Shown piece by piece: positions 22,511-38,735 of a stretch of DNA of 64,000 bases (position 1 is its first letter; each line of letters begins with the position of its first letter). Source of the stretch: Diadophis punctatus similis (taxonomy: Eukaryota; Chordata; Lepidosauria; Squamata; Dipsadidae); NCBI GenBank assembly GCA_023053685.1, contig JALIGW010000058.1, forward strand, positions 3,682,045 to 3,746,044. The letters are read 5' to 3'. Made by a program: the position numbers and the translations under genes. The notes beneath the pieces were generated by a model. It was not told the origin of the DNA and did no database searches. It was given only the letters and a program-made list of their open reading frames with translations.

Positions 22511-22628
22511 AGAATAGAATAGAATAGAATAGAATAGAATAGAATAGAATAGAATAGAATAACAGGGTTGAAAGGGACCTTAAAGGTCTTCTAGTCCAAC
22601 CCCCTGCCCATGGCAGGACATCTTATAT
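22511..22628 (-). mobile_element. CR1 3' tail with AATAG microsatellite
   Basis: About ten AGAAT units lead directly into the CR1 3' end in reverse (GGGTTGAAAGGGACCTTAAA). On the CR1 strand this is an ATTCT tail extension. Confidence 0.88.
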
Positions 22629-23106
22629 CATCTTGAATTTGTTTGTTCTAGAAAGACTGACAGGCAACTCTGACATGGTAGATCCTGATGTCCCTGGATC
22701 TTATCTCAAGCACTTTGTGAAGGACAGGCAGAAGGTCCAAGGTCCCAAATTTCAATTTAATGATTTAAGAGCTCGGCAAACATTTATTTCACTGACGTGC
22801 TGGAAAAACAACCCACGATTCAGCACGAAACAAGATCAACTTGATTATGTTTGCCCTCCAACCTGCGTACTAACTCAGGCAGCTTCTACATCCTTGGGAA
22901 ATTTCAACGATAATTTCCAGAAGCATCAAATCCATAAAACAGAGATGACGTGACTTTGAACATCACAGGCTGGGCTCGCATGGAATGGAATGGCCTTTTT
23001 GAAACTACAAATCTGGAAGAGGATATAAACGAGAAAGCTCAGGGCGACGCACCTTTTCTTAAAACAAGTTGCTCTTTGTCCAATCCAATTTACAAAGGTG
23101 TTTTTT
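22629..23106. other. No recognised feature
   Basis: Ordinary DNA; the short open frames show no family signature. Confidence 0.4.
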
Positions 23107-23690
23107 TTTCAAGAGGCAACTGGACTTTCTGGTTTTTCTTCGAAGACGTTTCGCTTCTCCTGCAAGGGGCTTCTTCAGCTCTGACTGGATGGTGGGGAAT
23201 GGAAGGATTTATATTCCTTGAAGACGGCTGGTCATTTGCACCCTTTTAGAGGGTCGTTGAGGCCACTTGGAGGTTTATCTGTGTCCTCAGGGTCACCTGA
23301 GTAGTGCAAATGGGTGTGGAGCCTTCTTGGAACTGCTGAAAGGACTGTGTTGTAGATTGGAGATAGATGATGTTGTTTCCCTCCCCCTCTGTTGAGGGAG
23401 GGCTGTTCAATGTGGACACAGATGGCCTCTTTGACCCCTCTTTCAAACCAGCGGTCCTCTCTGTCCAAAATGTGGACTTTACTGTCTTCAAGAGAGGCCC
23501 TTTGTTTTTTAAATGCAGGTGGATTGTTGTTCTCCTATGTTGCGCCATGCATTTGTGAAGTGGCTGTTTTGTTTCTCCAATGTACAGATCTGTCTTCAAA
23601 GAAAAACCAGAAAGTTCAGTTGCCTCTTGAAAAAGCACCTTTGGGACAACCATGACCTGGATGACGGACAATCTCCACAGAAATCCAATT
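23107..23690 (-). mobile_element. Penelope-like element fragment P2 with GIY-YIG end
   Basis: The minus strand encodes, with one frameshift, a GIY-YIG nuclease-like C-terminus: DLYIGETKQPLHK, then DREDRWFERGVKEAI and IEQPSLNRGGG. Both ends carry the same non-coding terminal sequence (CCAGTTGCCTCTTGAA type) in inverted orientation. GIY-YIG is the endonuclease of Penelope-like retroelements. Confidence 0.75.
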
Positions 23691-24098
23691 TACACTGTAG
23701 GAAAGATGCAAGAAATCCCAGCTTTATTTTGCTCCTGTATTTGCACATGGAAAACGCTGCCTTGGAGATCTGGTTGTTTTTATTTCAGTCGGAGACACAA
23801 GGAGGACAGTATTTAATTTGGACTACATTCTATCTGCTACCTGTCAACGGATTCCCTCTACGATGATGGTTTGGTTTGAAAAAAAGATTTCTGCGCGAGG
23901 TATAGCGAAGAAGCGTCCAAATGCCCGCAGCTTCTACTCAACTTATGGCATGAAATGAAAATAGCAAGATATTGGTCTCTTAGGAGGACTTCGAGCCTTG
24001 CAACTGTCAGTCAGCCTGAGCTTCATTACAATAACATTTTCAGGCAAGGGGAGCAGAAATGGGAAGAGAACAAAAGAGCAGATGCCGAAGATGCTATA
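23691..24098. other. No recognised feature
   Basis: No support for a gene or a known repeat. Confidence 0.4.
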
Positions 24099-25155
24099 CA
24101 GGTAGTCCTTGACAGGTGGGCCGGTTTGCCCAAACCGTTAGTAACAAATACTTCTGGTTCTCCCAACCGGTAGTAAAAATGCTTTTAAAAAGTAAAAAAA
24201 AAAGATTTTCCACGATTGCGTGTCACAGCTGATGAACCTATTTTTACTTTTTTAAAGCATTTTTTTAAACTACCTATTCGCTGTGACTCTGTGAGCTTCC
24301 TGCTTTGTTGCAGGGGCCATTTTGTGTGAAGTCCAGCTGCTTCTGCATTGTGTGCAAGTCGGTTGTGTAGGAGTCAGTTGTGTAGCTTTTGTGTTATTTT
24401 TGTGTAAAGTGTGAAAGTTGGTTTTTGAGCTCTCTGTGAGGTTCCTGCTTGTTGTTGCAGGGGCCATTTTGTGTGCTTTTGCATTGTGTGTGAGTCAGTT
24501 GTGAGTCAGTTGTGTAGCTTTTGTGTTATTTTTGTGCAAAGTGTGATAGTTTGTTTTTGAGCTCTCTGTGGCTCTGTGAGGTTCCTGCTTGTTGTTGCAG
24601 GGGCCATTTTGTGTGAAGTCCAGCTGCTTCTGCATTGTGTGTGAGTCAGTTGTGTGGCTTTTGTGTTGTTTGTGTGTGAAGTGTGAAAGTTGGTTTTTGA
24701 GCTCACCTGGTCACATGACCATGACCACCAAGCCACGCTCACCCAATCACATGACCACCAAGCCACGCCCACCAAGCCACACCCACAGAACCGGTAGGGA
24801 AAAGTTTTAGAGTTCACCACTGGTCCTTGACTTACAACAGTTCATTTAGTGACCGTTCCAAGTTACAACGGCACTGAAAAATAAGACTGTTTTTCACACT
24901 TAAGACCGTTGCAGTACCCCTATGGTCACGTGATCAAAATTCAGATGCTTGGCAACTGGTTCATACTTATGACAGTCATAGTGTCCCAGGGACATGTGAC
25001 CCACCTTCTGACAAGCCAAGTCAATGGGAAAGCCAGATTCGCTTAACAACTGTGGCAAGAAAAATCGTAACATGGGGCAAAACCCACTTAACCAATGCCT
25101 CACTTAGCGACATACATTTTGGGCTCCGTCGTGGTCGTAGGTCGAGGACTACCTG
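24099..25155 (+). mobile_element. TA-target MITE M1, copy 5, split by hAT
   Basis: Begins CAGGTAGTCCTTGA, is cut by the element at 24113-24822, resumes at 24823 and ends GAGGACTACCTG. Confidence 0.9.
24113..24822. mobile_element. 710-bp hAT-type element with internal tandem repeats
   Basis: The target duplication GTCCTTGA at 24105-24112 and 24823-24830 is perfect. Three internal repeats of about 141-145 bases start at 24291, 24436 and 24577 (TTCCTGCTTGTTGTTGCAGG type). The end phrase CACGCCCACCAAGCCAC is shared with the element at 19875. Confidence 0.9.
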
Positions 25156-25289
25156 TACTGAAGTTCTTCTGAACCTGTGCAGAATGTACCCTACAGTAGT
25201 CTAAGTTTGTTTGTATGTTTGGATATTTATTTATTTGTCAAATTTACGGTAGGTACCACTCTGATAGAAGAGAATATTTGTAGCTCAGG

Positions 25290-25640
25290 ATTGAATTAAG
25301 GGGTCCTTGGTGGTCTCTGAGCTTACTTCTTTTCTTGCAGATGTTTCATTACCAAACTAGATAATATCATCAGTGCTGGAAGGGAGGGGAGTTTGCAGAG
25401 AAGGAGGGCAACGACTGTGGGGTCCTTGGTGCTCTCTGAGCTTGGTTGTTTTCTTGTAGACATCTTATTACCCAACTAGGTAACATCATCAGTGCTGGAA
25501 GGGAGTGGGGTTTGTTCTCTGTTTATATACATGCCAACCCCACTCTCTTCTAGCATTGATGATGTTACCTAGTTGGATCATGAAAGGTCTGCACGAAAAG
25601 AACCATCTCCAGAGAGCATCAAGGACCAACAGTTGCATAC
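25290..25640. mobile_element. P1 repeats, two reverse and one forward
   Basis: Hammerhead-like segments in reverse at about 25335-25380 and 25450-25498, and forward at about 25550-25600 (GATGATGTTACCTAGTTGG). Confidence 0.6.
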
Positions 25641-25904
25641 CACTCTTCTCACATCTACAAAAATAAAATAAAATGCAACAACCACTGCCAAACTTTCAAA
25701 ACCTGTTTAAAAAGCAATCACTAATTTTTAAACTCTTCCTCTAAGGTGCCCAGTCAACCTGACCGTTGAGCGATTCGTGTTCTTTGAGTTTCGTTGGTGG
25801 GGGTGATGTCCCTCGGCTGCGTCTGGGGTGTCTCTGGGGTGCCAAGAGAACTGGCACGCTTGATTGGCCTGGACTTTGGCCTGCTTATCTCTTAGGCTTC
25901 GCCT

Positions 25905-26055
25905 CAGCGGTGGGTTGCTCCCGGTTCGGCCCGGTTCTGCAAACCGGTAGCGGCAATGGCGGGAGGCTCTGCCCACCAGCCCGGGACGCTTCTGCGCATG
26001 CACAGAAGCAGCGCATGCGTGAACCGGTAGCAACGGGATTTAGAACCCACTACTG
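25905..26055. mobile_element. 151-bp hAT-type MITE
   Basis: Starts CAGCGGTGGGTTGC and ends AGAACCCACTACTG. Flanks CTTCGCCT / CATCGCAT match 6 of 8. Confidence 0.75.
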
Positions 26056-26304
26056 CATCGCATCCTGTGCGCGCTCCCATGTTTCTGCTTCCTCTGCTAA
26101 CTAACTTTAGTTTGTTGGTCTGCAGGATTAGCTTAACTCAGCACGTGCCTGGGCTACTAAGCATTTTTCAAGGGCAGGGATTCACCTGTCGTCCTCCGTC
26201 TTCACGCAGCTGCCACTGGTTGTGTGTCACAATTAGTTTGTGTGATTTGGACCGGCTCAAGCGGCAGCGTGTGGTTCTCCTACTGGGCTCCTCCCTATCA
26301 GTTT

Positions 26305-26857
26305 CTAGAGCCTTCCTTCCCTTCTTTCCACCCTTCCTTCCTTTTCCTCACTCCCTCTTCCTTCCTTCCTTCCCTCTCTTCCCTTCTTTCCTTCACCCTT
26401 CCTTCCTTCCCTCCCTCTCTTCCTTCCTCCCCTCCCCTTCCTTCTTTCATCCCTCCCTCCCTTCCTCTCTCCCTCCTTCTTTCCCTTCTTCCCTTCCCTC
26501 TTTTTCCTTGCTCCCCCTTCCTTCCTTTCTTCTCACCCCTCCTTCCCTTCCTCCATCCCTTCCTCTCTTCCATCCTTTTCCTTGCTTCCCCTTCTTTCCT
26601 TCCTTTCTTCCTTTTCCTTGCTCATCTTTCCTTCCTTCCTTCCTTCCTTCCTTCCTCCATCCCTTCCTTCCCCCTTCCTCTCCTTCCTTCCTTCCTTCCT
26701 TCCCCCTTCCTCTCTCCTTCTTTCCCCTCTTCCCTCCCTCCCTTCCTTTTCCTTGCTCCCCTTTACTTCCCACCTCCCTCCCTCCCTCCCTCTTTCCCTC
26801 CTTCCTTCTCTTTCTTCCTCCTTCCTTCCTTCCTCCTTCTTTCCTTCCTTCTCTTGA
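26305..26857. repeat. Pyrimidine tract
   Basis: TTCC/CCCT-rich with recurring TTTTCCTTGCTC blocks. Confidence 0.9.
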
Positions 26858-27529
26858 CCAGTTTCTATTTTTAAAAGCAGCGAATCCTCAAGCCACCATG
26901 TTAAATTCTTTGCTTGGGTTCCATTTATTTATTATTGAGAGACTTATGGTGGCTCAATGATGCAAAATTTAAGAAGAAGGTTTGATCCTGGAGGACAAAG
27001 GAACAGACGGATCAGGATTTCAGCCCATAGCTAGAGAGTTGCTTTTTTTAGGTGAGTAGGCAAATCCAGCATAGATGCATTAACAATCAGCTCAAGAAGG
27101 AACCAGTTAAAGGTTTGTGGCTCATCCAGGTCAAAAAACCCGAGAGAACAAAACAATGAATGTGTACTAAAACAATGTTAGCTTAGTCGGGCCGAGAAGA
27201 ACTTCGATAGGCAGAAAGTTTAATCAGGTGGTTGAATACTTGACTGGAGCTGCCAGGGAGTCATTGTGCCACTCAGCTCCATTTCCAACCTTCTCTATTG
27301 GGAAACGAACGTGCAACATTGCATTTTGATTTTTGAACCATCCGGATAATCTGTGACAATTTTCACAAGCCCCAACAGGATGATTTGATGAGATCTTTAG
27401 CGAATCGGTGCATTTCTTCCACATTTTGCTGAGCCCCACTGCGTCACAGTAATCCAGTCTTGGTTCTTACAAGGGGCTTGCTAGCAAAAATGTGCTTGTG
27501 TGACTCACAATGCAAGTAGCGCTGTACCG
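26858..27529. other. No recognised feature
   Basis: Ordinary non-coding DNA. Confidence 0.4.
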
Positions 27530-27935
27530 ATAGAAGATAATATTTGTAGCTCAGGATTGAACTGTGGGGGTCTCTAAGCTTGGTGGTTTTCTTGCAGACG
27601 TTTCCTGACCCAACTAGGGAATATCACTAGCAGTAACTGCAAGTCTGCAAGAAAACAGCCAAGCTCAGAGAGTTACCAAGGACTCCACAGAAAGAGAAAC
27701 CCAGATAAACGTGGATTAACACCAGACAAATAATCAAGGAGGAAACAGTATCCTAATGAAGGAACTAGGGGAAAAAACATACTTTCAAAAACACTGCCAG
27801 GGCAAACCACTTGTATATAAATAGAGGTTAACCTCCGCTCTCTTCTAGCACTGAGGATGTTACTCACTTGGGTCATGAAATGCTTGCAAGAAAACAACCA
27901 AGTTCAGAGAACACCAAGGACCAACAAATAATGTT
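27530..27935. mobile_element. P1 repeat, inverted pair
   Basis: A reverse segment (CAGACGTTTCCTGACCCAAC at about 27596) and a forward one (CACTGAGGATGTTACTCAC at about 27849) flank P1 body sequence. Confidence 0.6.
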
Positions 27936-28011
27936 GTGTTTAGAAGTATCCTCCCTCCCTTCCTATTTTCCTTCCTTCCTTCCTATTTTCCTTCTTTCTC
28001 CCATTCTTCCT

Positions 28012-28196
28012 CCCTCCCTCCCAACTCTGTAATTCTGTAATCTCCTGCTTGAGCAGGGGGCTGGACTAGAAGACCTCCGAGGTCCCTTCCAACTCCTGTT
28101 ATTCTGTTATTCTGTAAGGGTCTCCTGCTTGAGCAGGGGGCTGGACTGGAAGACCTCCAAGGTCCCTTCCAACTCTGCTATTGTGTTATTCTCATG
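28012..28196 (+). mobile_element. CR1 3' tails in tandem
   Basis: TCTCCTGCTTGAGCAGGGGG occurs at about 28041 and 28121, each followed by the CR1 3' end and TTATTCTG. Confidence 0.82.
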
Positions 28197-29438
28197 TGAC
28201 CACTTACGGTACAACTGTCATCAGAAAAACGCCAAGCTTGCATCCTTTGACAAGGCTGTGGGAAGGAAATCTCCTACATAACAAGGTGGCCACTATGTTA
28301 ATTACATTTGAAAGAATCTATTCTAACCTCTTCAGGGATGGTAAGGGCCTACTGATGACTCAGAAGTCGTAAGATGCAGGATTTGGTTGTTTACAGCAGA
28401 CAAAATGCCACCTGTGCATCCAAGGAGATCCTGCTCGACTGGGAACAGGGCTTAAGAGGGTGACAAAAGACAAAATTGAAGGAAGAAAATAAATCCACTA
28501 TTATAAATCACCGTTCTGGAGTAAACAGAAGGCTATTCTTCCCATCCTATGCCTGAAGGAAGCCTGGGAAACTGCAGAGAACTTGATGCAAAAGTCAGGC
28601 CTAAGACTGAAAGATTTTGGGGTGTCCAAGACAGGGGGGAAGATCGGAGAAGAAAAAAATTCTTTAAAATGCCACACCAATTCCCAACGAAGGCATCGTT
28701 TCTTAACAGATCTATTTCACGCCACTTTAAACCAGAACTAAGCAAGGTTATTCTAAAGGTAGGAGAACATCTACTAATGACCTTGAATGGAGAAAGAGAG
28801 AATAAGGCCAGAAGGACAAATTTCGGTGCTCCGTCCTCATTTTAAGAGACTGCAGCAATGACCTCAAAATGTATTTTTCAGCAACATCTTAGGAGAAGCT
28901 CTGGCTTGTTTGAAACCCGGCTTGGCCCTTGCATTGTGGTCTGTTTACGAGCCGTGTAAGCCAAACCAAGATATCTCTGGATGTTCTAGGAAAAGACGAT
29001 GAAGACTTCTCAGCCATCCACCCGCCTTTCTAACCAGGGAAAGGTTTAACAATTTATTTTCTCGATCCAGAGATCCGTGCACGACCCTGCAAAATGACCC
29101 CCACCCACCAGAGCCAGCTTTCCTGCTTGCACAAGTCCATATTTTTTGGAGGGGGGGGGGATTTTTGCAAGCAAACCTTCTGCCTTTCATGGATCACCTT
29201 TATGGGGTTTTTCTCCAAAAGGCCAGCGGAAGGCGTGAGTCATGCTGACGCCCTGCCAGGCTGTGATCCCTGACAGCCGAATGCCACCCCCACCCCAATC
29301 GACCAAACCCGTCCCTTTGCACACTTGCACAAGTCCCAACTTCTCCCACCCGCGCAATTTTAACCCCTTCCCCTCGTGACCGCTGCACCGGTGTTGGTGG
29401 CGATGGGTGTTGGTGGCGATGACGAGGGTGGTACTCAC
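28197..29438. other. No recognised feature
   Basis: Low in known repeats. It could be intron or upstream sequence of the candidate gene at 29439. No coding exon seen. Confidence 0.35.
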
Positions 29439-30100
29439 CTGAGAGAGGCCAGCTGGGGAATAGATGGCAGGGATGATGCCTCAAAACAGATCTTAGGTTG
29501 GGGACCTCTTAGAAAGCCGAGGAGACAGAGGAAGAGAGAGGGGGGGTGTAGCGTGCAACCCCACTGCAGTGCTCATAGGAGGCGGGCCGATGCTTGGCAG
29601 CTCGGTCAGCGCCCTGTCGACAGCCGAGGAAGACAAGAGAAAAGGCAGGGATGAGAGAGAGAGAGAGACGGATGCAGCTGGTGGAGGGATGAAGGATGCT
29701 CTTCCTGGTTTCCCCCCCCCCTCCAGCCCTTCAGGTGCATCCTCCACTCCCCCCCTTCCTCCCCCATCACCAAAGAGCATCCTTAATCAAAGGACCAACA
29801 TTATGACATCCTAACCTCCTCTGCTGTCCCCTTCCATGGTGCTGAGCTTTAGGGGAGGGGGGGGCTCGGAGGAGAGGCAGCCGAGAGGAGGTCTTCTCGC
29901 TGTCTGGAGCCCAGAAGGGTGGGGAGGAGGAGGAGGAGGAGGAGGAGGAGGAGGGTGGCTTTGCCCAGGCAGCTGCGTACTTTAGCTCTGTGACTCCTTC
30001 TTAAAGAGACCGCCGTCTGCAAAGCCGATTCAAAAGGGATCCCAACTGGATCGGATTTCTCACCTCTGCTATAGCTTTAAATGGGTCCCGCTTGCTCACT
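29439..30100 (-). other. GC-rich segment with candidate first exon (possibly SNPH)
   Basis: The segment is GC- and CpG-richer than its surroundings, includes a (GGA)n run at about 29923-29954, and ends on the minus strand in a perfect splice donor (CTCTCAG|GTGAGTAC; exon edge 29439). It could be a 5' noncoding exon and promoter of a gene read in the same direction as RAD21L1. In mammals SNPH lies downstream of RAD21L1 on the same strand, so SNPH is a reasonable guess. No syntaphilin coding exon was seen in 1-29 kb, so the identity is inference only. Confidence 0.35.
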
Positions 30101-30153
30101 TCCGTCCTCAGCCTTGCAGGGAGCAACCCAGCAAGGGTGAAAGTGTCTTGCAT

Positions 30154-30154
<1 letters not shown>

Positions 30155-30187
<33 letters not shown>
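30155..30187. repeat. (TG)n microsatellite
   Basis: About 16 TG units. Confidence 0.9.
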
Positions 30188-30193
<6 letters not shown>

Positions 30194-30299
30194 CTTCATT
30201 TCTGCAGGTCTGTGGTTAAAGGCGCAACAGTGTTCAAGCCACTAGCAAAAAATAAAAATAAAAATGGTTTTTTTCCCTTCGTGAATGGAATCATTTCAT

Positions 30300-30614
<315 letters not shown>

Positions 30615-31058
30615 GTTGCATAGGTGTTTAGAATGGATTTGGCATAATATTGGTGATTGGTATTAGATTAGAATTGCATGTTTAAATATTGAACAATGAA
30701 ATAATGAAGGATAGTATTGTAATACAAAGGGAACATCTTTTAATATAATGGTCACATGAATAAAAGTTAGAATAAAGACAGAAATAAGAGAAAGGGGGAA
30801 TATTAGTATACACATTTTTATAAGATAAGATAAGTATAATGATAAGAGAGAGGTTTAGAAATTGAACAACGGTAGTATTATGTATGTTTAAACAATATGA
30901 AATAATGAAAGATTATAATTTGATATGTGTATTACTACCGGTATTAGAAATATATAAGCTGGATGAATGTGATAACTATGATTAATAATATTATTTTATT
31001 TGTACTGAAATATATGGCACCCAGGTGTCACACTGTTCACACATTGATATGTATATGT
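30615..31058. other. AT-rich, no recognised feature
   Basis: Nothing supportable. Confidence 0.4.
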
Positions 31059-31188
31059 CCCCGAAAATAAGACCCTGTCTTATGTATTTTTTTGAACCCT
31101 GAAATAAGTGCTTGGCCTTATTGCCATGCACTCAAAAGCCCGATTGGGCTTATTATTCAGGGGATGTCTTATTTTGGGGGAAACAGGG
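31059..31188. mobile_element. Short MITE with CCCGAAAATAAGAC ends
   Basis: Starts TGTCCCCGAAAATAAGACCC and ends GTCTTATTTTGGGGGAAACA, an imperfect inverted repeat. Confidence 0.65.
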
Positions 31189-31289
31189 TAATATAAAATA
31201 AAAAACTTGATATAAAAGGAAAAAAAAGAATAGATTTAGCATTTTTGTCCACCCTCTGAGTCCTTCCCAAGGACCTGGGATAGGCAGAA

Positions 31290-31402
31290 GAGGCTGGACA
31301 ACCATTTGTCTGAAATGTTATAGGGTTTCCTGACTGAGCAAGGGGTTGGACTAGATGACCTCCAAGGTCCCTTCCAATTCTTATTATTCCGTTATTCTGT
31401 GA
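31290..31402 (+). mobile_element. CR1 3' tail
   Basis: GGACAACCATTTGTCTGAAA and GACCTCCAAGGTCCCTTCCA, with a TTATTC tail. Confidence 0.82.
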
Positions 31403-32019
31403 TGGGGGTATGACAAGATTATTTTCAGGCCTTCAATCCACATTTGATATTGAAAATGAATTTATCTGAGAGCAGTAGCAAATGAGATATTTCTGAATGT
31501 ATTGATTGGCCACAACCGATAAAGAATTTATAAGTATTTTAGTATTAATTTAATTAAATACTTTTTTTGACCAAGGATTAAGGGAATGTTGGAAGAGAGA
31601 GAGACAAACACAGATTCATGCAAAAGCTGAATTTGATTCAATTTCTATCTCTAAAGATGTATTATTTTATTTGTCAATTGAATTTATATGCCACCCTTCT
31701 CACTGTCTAAATTTTCATTCAAACGAAGCATTCATTTATTAAAATCGTATTTGCTTTTCCGTGATAAATAGTCCCATCACATTAAATTTATTTATTAATT
31801 AAATTTATGTGCTCCTTTTTAAGTTGATTCTGAGCGGCTTACAGATTATAAAGAGATAAATAGAGAAGCAGTTAGCATTATGCAAATAAATCTAATTTTA
31901 TAGTTAATAATGATTTATCCTATATATTTCACATTTTCCCCAGCACTGTCACATTAAAAATCCGAAGCAATTTTTGGAGTGAACACAGGCACCATTGGAG
32001 ATCAATGTTTTAAAATGTA
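31403..32019. other. AT-rich DNA with worn L2-like pieces
   Basis: Short L2-tail-like phrases in reverse at about 31680 and 31800. Otherwise nothing. Confidence 0.35.
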
Positions 32020-32413
32020 CAGGTAGTCTTCGACTTACAACAGTTCATTTAGTGACCGTTGGAAGTTACAATGGCATGGGACAAAGTAACGTATGATCAT
32101 TTTCCACATTTTTGACCATTGCAGCATCCCCATGGTCATGTGATCAAAATTCACATACTTGGCAACTGACTCATACTTATGAGTGGTAGCATCCCGGGGT
32201 CATGTGATCCCCTTTTGTGACCTTCTGGCAAGCAAAGTCAATGGGGAAGCCAGATTCGCTTAACGACCGTGCTACTAACTTAACAATTGCGGTGAATTGC
32301 TTAAAAATTGCCGCAAGAAAGGTCATAAAATGGGGCGAAACTCACTTAACAAATGTCTCACTTAACAACGAAAAGTTTGGGTTCAATTGCGGTCATAATC
32401 TGAGGACTACCTG
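32020..32413 (+). mobile_element. TA-target MITE M1, copy 6
   Basis: Complete: GTA|CAGGTAGTCTTCGAC to GAGGACTACCTG|TA. Confidence 0.9.
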
Positions 32414-33039
32414 TATTTCTGTTTCTGAGGATATTTCTGCTTTCCTCTATCCGTTTTCTTTGTCCAAAGCTTTCATTAGAATGACTTAAATGCTTTATTA
32501 CAATTCATTGGAAATGGGGTGAGCGGTGGGGTTGATGGGAAATAATTGGAAGTGATATTTCATAAGGCAAGATGGGACGAGCAGAAGGTCAAAGACATTT
32601 TATCTTGATATTGTCTAATGGAAGACAACAGCGAAGTAATGAATTCTCTTAGAAGGACAGCTGGCAATTGGGTCTGGAATCTCATATACAGCTTTACCTT
32701 CTGACTTGTCCTGGCTGCTTCCCTGCAGAGCCAAGCAAGTCGTTTACTTGGTAATATCAATCAAATCATTTGGAACCCTGACATCCTTATTAGGATCATA
32801 GACCACCATAAGAAGGGTGGAATACGAACAATGAATAATTTTAAACATTATAAAAAAATTAAAATAGACAAAGCTAAAAAACATTTTAAAAAGCTTACAC
32901 ATGGCTATGTCTATATATATGGATATATTTTATTATACACAGTATATGAGATTTATATATAAAAATTACACACACACATATACATACATAAATATACATA
33001 CATACACTATTCAGTCTGTAGTAATCTTTTGTAATTGTA

Positions 33040-36875
<3,836 letters not shown>

Positions 36876-36959
36876 TTTAGTAAATTTTAGTAAAATATAG
36901 GATTTGAATGAGAATGGGAAACCCTGTTAAAAGGAAATTTATAATAAAACAAACCATGA

Positions 36960-37212
36960 TATTCCAGAAAACGTGTCCCAAAGAGCACCAAGGACCTCAC
37001 AGTCCTCCTCCTTCTCCATTCGGCAAACCCCATTTTGTTCTAGCATTGATGTGGTTTACCTAGTTGGGTCATGAAACGTCTGCAGAAAATCAACCAAATG
37101 CAGAAACCATGAAGGAGTCCCCAGTCCTTCTCCACCTCCAACACACAAACTCCATTCACTTCTAGCACTGATGATGTTACCTAGTTGGGTCATGAAATGT
37201 TCAGGATATCAC
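36960..37212 (+). mobile_element. P1 repeats, two hammerhead-like segments
   Basis: CATTGATGTGGTTTACCTAG...GAAACGTCTGC at about 37045, and CACTGATGATGTTACCTAG...GAAATG at about 37166. Confidence 0.6.
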
Positions 37213-37226
37213 CGCTTCGTCAAATA

Positions 37227-37590
37227 CAGGCAGTTTTCGACTTACAACCATTCGGTAATGACCGTTCAAAGGCACTGAAAAAATTGACTTATGATCATTT
37301 TTCACGACTGTTGCAACATCCCCATGGTCGCGTGATCAAAATTCAGATATGTGGCAATGGAATGTATTTATGACACTTGCAATGTCCCGGGGTCATGTGA
37401 TCCCCTTTTGTGACCTTGTGAGTCAATGGGAAGTCAGATTTACTCAACATCCATGTTAACGACTGAAGTGATTCACTTAACAACTGTTGGCAGGAAATGT
37501 CAAAAAAATAGGGCAAAACTCACTTAACAACTGTTTGGCTTAGCAACAGAAATTTTAGGTTCAATTGTGGTCGTAAGTCGAGGACTACAT
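37227..37590 (+). mobile_element. TA-target MITE M1, copy 7
   Basis: From CAGGCAGTTTTCGACTTACA to GTCGTAAGTCGAGGACTAC. Confidence 0.88.
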
Positions 37591-37794
37591 ATATTCGTCA
37601 ACAGTTCCATGTACTGAAGGAGCTACCCTTGGAGATCTTAGACTTTGTAGTACCGGATCATGCAGGAGACCCTGCAAATGGGAAAACAAAGTTTATTTCT
37701 TTATTCAAATTTATAAATTGCCAGAGCTGGCACAGAGTTGGATGCCTTATACATTTAATAGAAGAAAAGAAATAAAATATGTTATTTTGGAAAT

Positions 37795-38196
37795 TGCACG
37801 ATAGCTAAAACATATGATGAATTGGAGGAATTGGGTCTGTCTAGTTTAATGAAAAGAAGGACCAGGGGTGACATGATAGCAGTCTTCCAATATCTCAGGG
37901 GTTGCCACAAAGAAGAGGGGGTCAAACTATTCTCCAAAGCACCTGAGGGCAGGACGAGAATCAATGGGTGGAAACTAACCAAGGAGAGAAGCAACTTAGA
38001 ACTAAGGAGAAATTTCCTGACTGTTAGAACAATTAATCAGTGGAACGACTTGCCTCCAGAAGTTGTGAATGCTCCATCACTGGAAGTTATCAAGGAGAGA
38101 TTGGACAACCAGGATGATATAAGATCTCCTGCTCTAAACAGTGGATTGGACTAGAAGACCTCCAAGGTCTCTTCCAATTCTTGTTATTCTGTATTC
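37795..38196 (+). mobile_element. CR1 LINE 3' end
   Basis: Encodes LGLSSLMKRRTRGDMIAVFQ and NQWNDLPPEVV. The tail is ATTCTTGTTATTCTG. Confidence 0.9.
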
Positions 38197-38548
38197 TGTA
38201 CATTTACCTGTAACTCCTAGTAGTTTGGTGAAAAGAGTTTCATTCTATGCTTCTCCAATGTTTCCATTTCTCAATTCTGGGACGTCTTTTTCCTCATTGT
38301 GTGCTATTCCCTGGAGGTTTACACGACCTGCTTAGCAGTAATAATGTTCTCCTCTTAAATGTTTTATTAGATAGCCTTCTCTCAGCCTCATCACAGTGTG
38401 AATTCTCCCCTTTCCTTTACTCATTTATTATTGCGCTGTTGTCATGCTCTTTGGAGGAAAAATAAAAGCTAATCAAATATTAGTGGATGTGGTTAATGAA
38501 GGATGAAACAAGCCTTTTAAGGATGGCTAAGTGGAATGTCTCGGTATA

Positions 38549-38735
38549 CAGGTAGTCCTTGACTTATGACGATCGGGACCACAATTAACGTTGCTAGGCA
38601 AGGAGGATGTTAAGTGAGTCACACCCACTTTTACAACCTTTTTTTGCCATGTTAATCACTGCAGTTGTTAAGTGAATCATGTGGTCGTTAAGCAAATCCG
38701 GCTTCTCCCAAAATCCGGCTTGTCAGATGTTACAT
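38549..38735 (-). mobile_element. MITE M1 half copy
   Basis: Starts CAGGTAGTCCTTGACTTATG after TA and breaks off where an RTE-like fragment begins. Confidence 0.8.
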
